DNA of 64,000 nt from Acanthopleura granulata. Taxonomy: Eukaryota; Mollusca; Polyplacophora; Chitonida; Chitonidae. Below are positions 1 through 11,700 of the stretch, in pieces (the first letter of the stretch is position 1; each line of letters starts with the position of its first letter). The notes under the pieces were generated by a model that made no database searches, was not told the origin of the DNA, and saw only the letters and a list, made by a program, of their open reading frames with translations. The position numbers and the translations under genes are program-made. Location: NCBI GenBank assembly GCA_016165875.1, contig JABBOT010000004.1:19560007-19624006 (forward strand), given 5' to 3'.

Positions 1-135
1 ATGAAGTTCAGTTTTCTAACGTGAATACCCTTCTCATTTGCCATTTTAAGATGTCCATATGTGTCCAGTAGGGAGCAGAATAAAGAGTACTATAGACATG
101 CATATATTTTAACTCTCGGAATACTTTAATAATAC

Positions 136-404
136 AGGGGCCTCCGTGGCTTAGTCGGTTAGCGGGTTAGTGCAGCACAGTAATGCAGGAGCCTCCCATC
201 AATGCAGTTGCTTTGAGTTCAAGGCCAGCTCATGCTGGCTTCCTCTTGGGCTGTACATGCGAAGGTCTGCCAGCAGCCTGCAGATGGTCATGGGTTTCCT
301 GCGGGGTCTGTCCCCGGTTTCCTCCCAACATAATGCTGGCCGAGGTCGTAGAACTGAAATTTTCTTGAGTACAGCAAAAAAACACCAAGCAAATAAATAT
401 AAGT
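136..404 (+). mobile_element. tRNA-derived SINE, family 1, intact copy with target-site duplication
   Basis: The 5' part is tRNA-like: an A-box-like stretch (GTGGCTTAGTCGGTTAGCGG) is followed by a B-box-like GAGTTCAAGGC. A central domain rich in CCAGC/CCTGC and TTTCCTCCC follows, and the 3' end reads TTCTTGAGTACAGC..AACACCAAGCAAATAAATA. The element is flanked by a perfect 11-bp direct repeat, TTTAATAATAC, at 125-135 and 405-415, the expected scar of LINE-assisted insertion. SINEs with this central domain and tail are widespread in molluscs (family knowledge). Related copies lie at 12977-13075, 38888-39058 and 41711-41960. Short ORFs across this interval are not genes. Confidence 0.85.
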
Positions 405-415
405 TTTAATAATAC

Positions 416-2665
416 TTGTGCAGAATGACTATTGAACACCTCTCTTGACATTGTGCAGTAGAGTGGAAACGGTCAGATAGCATTCCTCAGATGCATGTAG
501 ATGCATACCCAATATGTAAAAAGTCTTTAAACAATGACAAAGACACATATGGAATCACACACAGACATGCATTTACACGTGTTTTATTTCTTCTTGTATA
601 CATTACTTGAGAGACAAGACTGAGATACAGACAGAAGTAATATTAAACAATGTGCAGAGGGGCCGGCTTATATACTACATGTAGGCTACGATAAATAAAT
701 AGTATGACTTAGGGTATTTATAAACCTAGCTTGTGTATTCACGGGTTCTGTGAACATGTCCTTAATTTTGTTTCTTGCCTTCAAGTGACAGTGTCATTTT
801 ATTAATTTACGCTATCCAAGGGAGGCCTGGATATGAAAAACAGTATGACATAAAAACACTTCGGCCTGTTTACATTGACTCCATGAACACTGGACATGCT
901 GGATTATGCTATAAGCCTATCAGTTTGGGGGAATTTAGAGCTTCGGGACACCTCTTCACGCCAGATGTCAATAATCTGAGACACAGCTGTACAATTAAAT
1001 CACTCCGTTTTACTAGTCTGCACGCTCACTTTATGAACTATGGGCTGTCCAATCACTGCAAGATTTTTTCTGTAAATAACAAAATTTGTTTTCCTTTATC
1101 TGTTATTTCATTTTATCATCAGGCAATATGGTGAAAACTCTGCCCCACATATGTTTGAGCCCACTGTCTTTCCGAGCCTACCGGACCCAAACAGTCAGGG
1201 ACAGCTTGCCGTCCAACATGGCTGATGCACTGCATTACCAGGCTGATCAGCGGTCATGTGACATTTATTGTACACAACCTATACTGCCGACTCTACCGTT
1301 GATGTTAGTAGTTTATTGCACTTGGATTCCCCACTGACCTGTTTCTCAGTACTCTACTGTTCAATTACATAATTTTTAGCAACAAATTTTTTTCTTGAGT
1401 TGTACAAAAAGTATGCCTGTGCCATGTGTAAATACTCCGGTCGTATTGTCATTGTCATTGTTCAGTGACTGCATAACCAGGGGTTCATAGAAGTCATTTT
1501 TCCACATACCGCCAACTACCCTTGGGAGGAAATTGAGTTTTTCTTTTAATCGAAATTGAACATCTAATTTAAGTAATTATAACTGCCTTTAATTGAACTC
1601 TAGCTGGTCTTCGAACTGTATGATATTACCAGCTGATAAGAGTCGCAAATTCCAATTATCATTTCAAGCTTCCACACTGAACAGTGTTGATGCACTTATA
1701 GACCTATCCAGAAGCTTACAACCAAGACGACACGGACAAAAAAACTCTATGAAGTTGGTTTTGACATCAACAACACTTCATGAATCATGGTACAGTGTTC
1801 GTGATGTACCGGATTATGGAAATTGTGTCACTCACAGTCAAAAGGCATGTAAAAAGAGATGCATTCGAAAGATTAAGGAAAAAGCTTTCAAACACAACAA
1901 ACACACTAAAAACAGTTGAGGCAGAAGATAGATAATTAATAATCATGAAACACCTCTATATGAAAATATTAGAAAATAATAATGGATGTAGGTGAATGTT
2001 CACTTAATGATCTAAATTTTCTCTTGAAGTATTATCCTTACTTCTGAAACTCCAGATTCCAGTTCATAGCTGCAATTTAAAACTCTGACATTTTTGATAA
2101 TGGTTACTGTGATGGAAAATCATTATTGGAAAAGCCATGAGTCATGTAAAATTTACAGTGAAAGTCAGTCTCTGTAAATGATAAAAAAAGGAAAACCACT
2201 AACCCGTATGATGGAATTATATTTTTATAATTATCTGAAAATAGAGAGGGTACAGATTTAGAGACATTAAGTACTCTTCTGCACTATGTATCAATGATGA
2301 TGGGTTGTCACTTGTTCCACATCTATTAACCACAGAATCTCAACAGCTTCAAGTCCTGTCTGGCACATGAACAAAAGGAAACACATTTTTAAAAGGAATG
2401 GAGGTGGCAAAAAATGTTTATGTCTGGCAAAAAAGTATTTACAGCTGTAAGTCATCTATCAAAGTTCACACGATCATAAAAGAAATCTGGAGATTAAATT
2501 GCAAACTGTGAGTGCAGGCCATGTGCATAAGCCACCTCATGATCTGAAGCAGAGTTGTCAGACGTATGCGCAACTGCTTGGATACGTAAAGCCTAGGTTT
2601 CAAAAGGCATATGTAACAAGGTGCCATATAAGCACTATCTACTCCCGGGCTGGAGGGAATTTCCC
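416..2665. other. Intergenic, no supported gene
   Basis: No conserved exon was recognised. The longest open frame is 775-1134 (plus, 119 codons, beginning TTG). Another runs 1593-1919 (plus, also from TTG). Neither resembles a known family, and neither has an obvious splice or promoter context. They could be chance ORFs or relics of decayed elements. Confidence 0.5.
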
Positions 2666-2764
2666 TTCAATCTAGTGGTAGAAGTGTGGACTTAAAATCC
2701 AAAGGTCGCTGGTTCAAATCCCCAGCTGGTTAGCCTGGTCACACACACACACATATATATATAT
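2666..2764 (+). repeat. tRNA-like SINE head or tRNA pseudogene followed by CA/TA microsatellite
   Basis: CTAGTGGTAGAAGTGTGGAC resembles a tRNA A-box region, and GGTTCAAATCC is an excellent B box. A (CA)n(TA)n tract begins at about 2740. The acceptor stem is not convincing, so this is more likely a tRNA-derived repeat fragment than a functional tRNA gene. Confidence 0.45.
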
Positions 2765-4124
2765 GGGTCGTTCCATCTCTCACCATTAGAGCGAGGACGC
2801 TGCTTGCTGATTTCTTGCCGTTTTCAAGAAATTTCACCTTAGCATATGCTTTGCCATAAAAACATTTGCTTTTCGATAAACTTATATCCAGGAAACAAAG
2901 AACGATCAAGAGTAAAAAGGACTTAAAACAGCGAAAAAGCAGAACCGATGTGCTCAGTGTAATGTTTGAGATAAACCACACTTGATTGCGTATGTGCCTT
3001 TGGAAAACGAGGTAGGTAGTCATGTATGTCCATTGCAGCCCTGTTCAAGATCATGAAGTGGCTTATTGAAAGTTACTAAAGCTAGTTGCGCCACCTGGCA
3101 TAAGAGGGAAGGAACCAATTAGATTGTATTGGTCCACAGTCAGTCTCTACAGTGAAGTCAAAAACTGAATTATCTGGAACCATAAAAGTAGGTTAAGTTA
3201 ATTCACAAATATTGGTAGAGACCCAAAAAACGTACTGTATGTCATGTTTGATTGTACACACCCCTCCGATGGAAGAAAGAGCCTTCTCAAGTCAAAATTC
3301 AACTCAGCATGTCATGGAGATTTCCGTACAAGGGAGGTAACTCGTAATGCACACGAATTGTTCTGGGATTTTGGAGCTGTTCAAATTGATTTTATGAAAA
3401 ATTTGGAATATTTCTTTTCTAAAACAACACAAACTGAATAAATATAACCATTTTATTGAGTTTTTTTATTCAGTTGACAACTTCCTTTCTTTACTCAAGG
3501 ATAAATGTATCACCAGTTTAATGTCCTGCACATTATCTAATATTTCATGATGTAGTGTGCACAACTCGAAGGCTCAAACACACAGCTTTGATCCAAATTT
3601 AAATGCATTCCTCTTCAAATGTGGAAGTTTGAGGGAGTAAACTGACTGAAAGCCATGTCTGTCAGGTTCATTTTCAGCCTGTACAGAAACAGTTGACCCG
3701 TCAGGGATGAGTTCGGTGAGTTTGTGACGTTATTTCTGTCAAAGGAATCTGATATGTAAAGTCCGGTAACCAGCCAAAATGACATAGTGCTATTTCCTAT
3801 CTATTTGCAAGGGGTTCTGATTAGCTTGGTTTAGTTGATTAAGAGTTTAAACTGCTTAGACTTACAAAAAAATTTACGTGACAAAATTGGTCTGAAGTCC
3901 AATTCTGCATGCTGAGATTCAGAATGAGCCACTGTCACGTACATTTACGATATGAAATTGTACAGATAGTGGAGTAATACAGATTATAAATAGTGTGCAT
4001 GTCTAATTATTGAATAGTTTTTCATAAAAAAAAAATACTTAATAGTAAATTAACAAATCAGTTAGTCCATTGCTAATCCTAAAACCCAATTTATTGAATT
4101 ATATGTAATAAGTCATAAAACAGA
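2765..4124. other. Intergenic, no supported gene
   Basis: AT-rich sequence. The only notable frame is 3244-3441 (plus, 65 codons from ATG), which I do not recognise. It contains ACAAGGGAGGTAACTC, a string I associate with molluscan interspersed repeats, so it is probably non-coding. Confidence 0.45.
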
Positions 4125-4720
4125 ATATTCACATTTTGAATGAAGGTGGGACTATTCTTGATTAAAATTAATTGACAAATGAATTAATGATGAATTTTGT
4201 CACACTTGATACCCGTCCAGACATTTTGGTCTTTTTCTCCCTTTCTATTTTAGAAACAGTTGTGTGAAGGAATACTTTTATTTCTGAGTTATTTTATTAA
4301 CATTATGCTCTGAAATTCAGCACCCTTGTAGCTGAATTATACGCTAAAAAAACTATCCCGCAAATATTTGATTTCCAGTTTTAAAAATAGTGGTGAAAGA
4401 ATATTAACGTTCCAAAAACTTTTTAAACTTTTGAAAGATTTTTAAATGATCATTCAGAACAATCTAAGATGAATATTAAAAATCTGTAGTTTGAGTTTAA
4501 ATAGTAAACTAAATGCATCAGCAATAAAAATGTAAAAATTGTGAAAGTTAACCAAAACAAGATAACATTTTAAAAAACTGCCCTGATTTTTTTCAGATTT
4601 TATATTTATTTTCATTAATATTAAAGTTAGGTAAATATTAAATATCAATATTTTGGGACACACGAGGCAAAATGTGGAATTTTGTTCATGAGGGGCTCTA
4701 GTATCCTTGATTGTATCATT
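4125..4720 (-). repeat. Unclassified interspersed repeat R1, minus copy
   Basis: The reverse complement of this stretch aligns along about 550-600 bp with 40520-41140. Shared landmarks include TTTTAATCAAGAAT, AAGACCAAAATGTCTGG (seen here as its complement), ATGATCATT and AAAATATTGAT. No target duplication, tRNA head or recognisable protein domain was found. The two copies share a short, diverged open frame (4454-4663 minus; 40627-40851 plus), which probably reflects DNA homology rather than a maintained protein. Confidence 0.7.
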
Positions 4721-5787
4721 GTATATGTGAGCTTATAGAATACTGGAAGACTCACATCTTAGGCAAGAAAACAAATGATGCATGTGGGTGTGTCATTGAA
4801 GTTTGAAAGAAGATCTTCAGAGTGAGATATCTTAGTGGTGGAATGTTTGAATTGTGAGTTCAGTTATGTGTAAAGTCATGGAGGGCTCTAAAGACATGAG
4901 TATCATGTTGAATGTAATATTGATTTGTCAGCATTATCACCATTGACATTAAAGTTTTGGGAGGAAACAAGGTGATAGTGTGCAGTATTCAGAAATCGTC
5001 TGAGGTACTTTGTTCAACTGGTGTTAAGTTAGTAATGTAAACACAGGTACGTATAGAAACAGTACATGCACAGGATTTTAACATTTGCTGTCCGTGTAGA
5101 GCCTCGCAGGTTGGTAACAGCTGAGTGACTTATAACATCACCTGACAACATATGGGTACAGGAGAAATGGGATATTGTGTGTTTTAACTGTTGGGAAATG
5201 GGAGGGGGAACAGGCAGGGGACAGTCATCATTGCATATGCATGTGTATGGCCAATGCAGAGTTGGTGAAAGTTACCAGCGTTATGGGACAGTTGAGCTGG
5301 TGGTCTGATTTGGATGAGCGCACTTTCTTTCGAATGCATGTGCATTGTGTCCTCTACAGCCTGTACACAGATGATCTTTAAGCATACCATTAACAGACCT
5401 TATCTATACCCAGCTTTAGCCCTCACAGGGATCTGTTTCAATTTTTATCCTTTGTCACTAAGATCTAGATCTGCTGGCATATGTAGCTGCTGCTGAATGA
5501 TGGGGTATCAGTTGCTGCGGTGGTAGGATATATTTGAGAGGCATGAAGTAGTCTCGTGTGTCGGAATGCAACCTGATTTATGTGGATTTTCCAGTAGGAC
5601 AAACAGAGCCTGCAGTGTGACAGAGGACATGGATATACATGTATAATGTGGCTGTACCTATGCTAGTCGGCAATTTTGATGTGTGACACAGGATTTGTCG
5701 AGTAATTTCGAACTACATTGTGCTTGTGGACATCAAGAGGCTGTCGGAAATGCAAGTAGTACAATCACCAGAAGTAAAATCGTAGAC
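4721..5787. other. Upstream region of the NIPAL2-like gene
   Basis: No repeat or exon was identified with confidence. The promoter and 5' UTR of the downstream gene probably lie here or further left. The coding frame that starts at 5788 has an in-frame TGA upstream near 5677. I see no TATA box that I would defend. Confidence 0.35.
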
Positions 5788-8700
5788 ATGGGTTCTCCAG
5801 AAATCAATACCTCGTTCAAGGTAATTAATTTCACTTTAATGTGTAATTTTGACTCCAGTTAATAAAGCCAAAGATCAGTTGTTCAAAGGCATATTAAAAG
5901 TTTACATGTAAGTTAGACTTATCTGTAATAAGTGAGCACAAGCATTTTAATACAAAACAAATGAAATTAAGAGCAGACTAAAAATTTAAGTTTTTTATTT
6001 TAAAATAAATGGTAGAGGATATGGATAGAAATAATGTGGATTGTTCTCCTGTGTATGCTAAAATCACTGTCTGAATGTTCACCTGTAGACATGGTTTTGT
6101 GCACCAAGCCTATCCTTAAGTACTGTACCAATTTTCATAAAAGTATGCAGACATTGTCATAATTTTCATGCCATTTATGTCAAAATTTACCAAATTACCC
6201 TCACTGTTGAGGTACTTAAAGGTTTATAGGTGTGATTTTTTCAGCCACAACCTCTGAACTTACTGCATAGAGTTTAGTATACATCTTCCTTTGACATAAA
6301 CTTGTGATTTTTTAATTTTCATGACAAAATAGTTCATTGTTTACAAGGTTACCTTTCCAAGACACCTCAGTTATATCCAGTACTTAATCTACTAATCTTC
6401 CACCAGTGTATGGTTTGCCAAGCTGTGCACCACCTGATGTGAAAAAACCCTATTGCTTTTCAGTGACCTTGACCATTTACTTCCAGGTCAGTGGGGTCAT
6501 TGAAGTTGAAAGGCCTGTAAACATGACATCATGAGTTTACCAAACTTACATGACATGTAAATCTAGGGATGTAGATGAACTTTATTTCACTTTAGCTTTG
6601 CAAGGTCAGTTTTTTGATCTTCTGACCATCCCTGTGTCTGACCACTGTCTGGTCATTTCCCAGGAAACTCAGTATGTATTGATCAGTTGAACTAAAATTC
6701 TCCAAATTTATATTATACTTACACTTTGTTGTGAGACAGAACCCTATTCATTCTTACTGGTTTTGTGTTATATTTTCTGACTGTCTGTTGTTCTTTGCAT
6801 CTGCCCATTTCCTGTAAAGACTGTGTGTCTTGAACAGTTTGTCCCAAGTTCACAAAAACTTACACCATACTGACACTCCAACAGAACACTATTGATTTTT
6901 GGCTGCCATAATCTTTTCAAGGTCATAATAGTCATTAAATGGTATGAATGGCTGGCGTTATACTTAATATCTCTTGGATAGTTATATCTGCTCATTACAT
7001 TGTACTAGTACTTAAGGCTGAGGAGTTTTAAATGCATTACGTGGTATTTTTTTACATAGCAGAATAAAAGCAGAATATCATCAATTTTGCAATATTTGAC
7101 ACCCAAACCCATTCAAGGCCGTATTTCAAAAGACTAATCCAATCAGGCTTACTGGGAAACTCGTAAAACTCCTTCCCGCCTTTAACAAAAGAGTCCAAAG
7201 CTGTGTACTCCTATGTTCTTTTGTAGACTAAGTCACATCTTTAGGTGTATGTGTGCACACAAAACACTTGAGTAGTACACAAACACTGCCGTCACAGCAG
7301 AAAACAATGTGCTTTTACTGCGATTTGGACCCCATTGTGTAGCTCATCCAAGTCTCATATTAGTTATCTATATATTTATCGTATGTTCCATCCAAGATAA
7401 ATCTGCGAGTTGACCATATTGTGCTGTGATAACACCATGTCGAAAAGGGACATCATTTTGATGTAAAGCGAAATGTTGTATCCAGCATATAACTGTGAAG
7501 GGATGTAATCTGTGTCAGTATGCATGTATGTGTGTATGCGTGTCTGTCCGTCCTTCAGCTTTCTCCACACCAATTTGTCAGATTAACTTCATACTGAATT
7601 TTTTCACTGGACATACATTATCTTTCATGCAATTGCTGTATTTAAATTTTGTGTATATATGTATGCATATGAAGACAGTAAAGAAACATTAGCTGTGAGA
7701 ATTGCGACAAAACTCAGGGTTCAAGCACTTAGAATTCAGATTGACAAGTGGTCTCTCAGCTGTTGGTCATTTGGGTCAGGAATGATTGATTGATTGATAG
7801 GTTGATAGTTACAATCATGAATGGAGCTGGCACATATTCCCTTATTCGGATCTCAAATCTCTTACTTTTTTTGTTATTGGAATATCAACAAGCCTGTTAA
7901 CATGTTATACGTTATTCAAATGTCGAATAACTTGCCATCAAGTTTTTTTTTATTTGAATGTTGAATAATGTGCTAGGACGTTTTTCTTTATTTGGGTACA
8001 GATAATTGATTGATTGATTAACTGACAGTTACAATGGAGCTAACCGGTATTTCCTTATTTGTATCTCAACTCTTGTACTTCTTTGTTATTGAAATATCAA
8101 CTAGCCTTCTAACACTTCAGCTAGCATGTGTAAAATGTCAAATAAGGAGTTAGCATGTTTTTCGCTATTCGGGTCCTAAATAATTGATTGGCTTATTGAT
8201 TGATTGACAGTTACAGTGAAGCATGTATTTCCTTGTTCGGATCTCGTCTTTTTTTCACTTTTTGTTTTGGAATATTGACTATCCTGTTATTGAATGTCAA
8301 ATAACGTGCTAGCATGTTTTTCATTATTCCAGTCCTGAATGATTGATTGACATGTATTTCATTATTTGGATCTCAACACTGGTATTGGAATATTGAATAT
8401 CGATGGTAGCACATTGTTCATTGTTTGAATGTCGAATAACGTGCTATCACGTTATTCGACAGTGGTCAGGATAATCGATATTCCAATAACAAAAAGTCAA
8501 AGAGTTCAGATCCAAATAATGAAATATGTGACAGCTCAGTTGTAACTGTGAATCAATCAATCAATCAGTCAATCATTCAGGTGTTCAGGCGCCCAATAAC
8601 AAAAAACGTGCTACAACGTTATTTGACATTCAAATAATGTAAAACGTGCTAACCGGATAGTCGATATTCCAATAACAAATATTAAAAGAAATTCAGATCC

Positions 8701-11700
8701 AAATAAGGAAATACTTCCCAGCTCAATTGTAACTATCGATCAATCAATTCTTCGGGTCCTGACATTCGAATGACAAATAACAAAAACAAAAGTGGTGCAA
8801 ACTTCAGTTTACTAAACCCACACTGAAAGCCACAGTCTTGTCCTTCTCAGATAGTATGTGGATTGGTCTATAAGTGCTTGACACTTTCATTGTCTGTTTT
8901 TGCCAAGAAGATTTTCTTCCATAACCCAAGCAGAACAACATGCTGTGTGTTTGTCTGTGGAAGTGTGTTAGAAACAAAGACTTCAGTCAGTATTGACTTG
9001 CCTGTGAGGAGTTTAACTGAACAGCAATCATTTGCCGGATATAAATTTCACAGAAAAAATCATTACTGTTAAATTGAAGTAAATGTCTAAAACGTATTTA
9101 TGGTACTTTCTGGTTGTACTGCCGAGGACATAAGGAAGTGCATTGTTAAGCATAAAAAAAATTAGCATGGTCAGTTTAGGTGCCTGAGTGATGATGTCAC
9201 AAGCCTTGTTAGTGGGCATTGCCTTCAGTATGCTGGGGTGGTATACAAAACTTACATTTCCTCACATCGTCTCCATGAGGACTTAGTGACACTTAAATAA
9301 TTCCTAATGTGTGGCAGATTGGAATTATTTTCTTTGGGCGTATTGCACTGGAAACATTTGAAAGCAAAATAAAACCATTAGGCTTTCCAGACAGAAGATA
9401 CATGTACATTACATTTACACATTTCAGTGGTGAACTTAATTAGTGTGCACAGGTATACTATATATATATGTATGTCTGTGTACAGTGCAGTGTGCGTGAC
9501 TCTAAATGTACCATTGCATGTATGGAACTTCGCCACAGTATCATTGTATTATAAAATTACATTCATATAAATCAAGTCTTACTGTTACTAAAAGTGAACA
9601 TAAAGTCAGCCACTGAACTTGAAATAATTCCCAAAGAAGTTTTCTAGAGGTCTTCTAAAATTTTTTTTAAAAATGCTACAATGATTTTCAGCAGGATAAA
9701 TTGTAATCATCAGTTCCTAGCCACTCATTTGGTGACACCATTTTGCCATGTTTGCCATCTGAAGTGATGTGATATGGCCTCAGAACTCACTTGCACCATC
9801 AGTAATAAACAGTGCCACATACGTCCAGGATTATGTGCAAATTTACATGACCAGGCAAAACAGTTTGATAAGTCAAAAACTAGAAACTAAAATGCCGGAT
9901 AAGCAACCCAAGAGTTACAGCTCTGTAATGGTTTTTTTTGTTTTGAAATGTGATTACGGCAGTTCGTCAGGGCAAACTGGGTGGGCACAGCGTCGTCTTT
10001 CAGCAGTCCTTTTCTTAGCTTTGTCTCTGTCTGCATTGTTGTCAGCATTAGCAGCCTGTGGTCATAGGGGAATATGAACAGGGTATTTGGGACAGATTCT
10101 TTTCTGTTGATGCTACAAAGACATTTTCAAAATTTCATTCTGAGGCATTCCATGGCAGATGTCTTGCCAACTTACACAGACAAATCAATGCAGCCTCCTG
10201 CCTAACATTGTAACACAGTAAACCTATGATTGTCCAGTTGGACCAAAATGCTTCAAGTTAGCACTAAAAATATAACCTGAAATTCTGATTTATTGCTCTG
10301 ATATCTGTCTATTCACCATAAGAACCCTGAATCAAGAGCTGAGGAGATGTGACCTGACAGCCAAAGTATGGTGATGTTTTGAGGGCTGGTGATTGCTCAA
10401 GTGCTTAAGGGCTTCTACAACAAGGCTAAATATTTTTTTGTGATACCTGTGGCTTTCTTTCTTTTTTTCCATATACTTGTATATGTATATAGTGGCAGAC
10501 TTTGTGTTCACTTGAAGTGCTAAACTAATTTAGAATTTGATTACATTGACATTGAATGGTAAAGTTGCTCCTGGCAAATTGATTTGCATCTTCATGAAGT
10601 ACATGTAGTGCGTCAGACCAGCTTTACTTTCATTAGCTACTCTCCAGGAATACAGATGAAAGCATTTTAGACTGTGTGCGATACATGGAAGAAATCTTGT
10701 GAAAGATGTAGATTTGTAGTCGCTGAAGTAAGATATGGATAGGTTTCATGTAACATTGCACAATAGAACTACAGTAAATGGCTCTCTAAAGGAAAATTTC
10801 CTCCACTCTTGCATTTTATTCTTAGGACCGTAGCATGCTATCTACCGGTATTCTTTTCTGTAGTTTTCTAGCTTTTGCGGTATTTGCTTCAATTCCATGC
10901 TCATTCCATGCACATAATTCATATACAAGAGGGACTTTATAGATTAAATCTTCTCATACAGTATATATTTTTTTTTTCTTTCCAGTTATGTCTATTCCGC
11001 AACATTCGTGTACTGCTATAACATATCACAGGGCAGATGTTTGTTTGATGTACACATGTATGATTTGCCATCAGTCGCAGCAGGTTTTTTTACAGTAATG
11101 TATTATTTTTGGCATTTGCTGTCATTTTGTTGACATTCAAAATTGGTGACTGTAAAGTCAACCATAAAACTTGCAGCTGTGCCTGTATTGGGTGTGCATA
11201 CACATATAAGCCGTCATGTATACTTATAAGCACCTGATATTGTACGTCTAGACATAATAAATGTACTAGTGAAATTGTATGACATTGATATGAGACAGCT
11301 AAGGTGTTGCCATTGTGTCTGGTGTTCGGTATTTGTCCATGGTTTAATGAGTATCATCTACACATGGAGAGAAGAGTATGTATGAAAATGCACTAATTCA
11401 TTATTCTGCAATTATAGTATACAGTAAATCTGCTTGGTTGGTCAAGATACATTTAATTTGTGTTTCAATGCAACTTTATTTATTTGGTAATACCATTCTT
11501 CTTCATTCAGATGAGAGAATTGGAAGGACTGGTCACCCATTGGCTGGTTCAAAAATCCTGTGTAATCTGAAACTGGATGTTTTAGTGATGTAGGACTGTG
11601 AGATTAAAAAAATTGGATCAATTCAATATAAATATTCCACAAATTAGACCCATCTTTTAAAAAACAAGTATGTTCACAGTGTATTACAAGCTTATACATG

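Noticed and set aside
170..451. Several overlapping frames at the left end
   Set aside because: All lie in the intact SINE at 136-404.
2666..2732. Functional tRNA gene
   Set aside because: Good B box but no convincing acceptor stem or cloverleaf; better seen as a SINE head or pseudogene.
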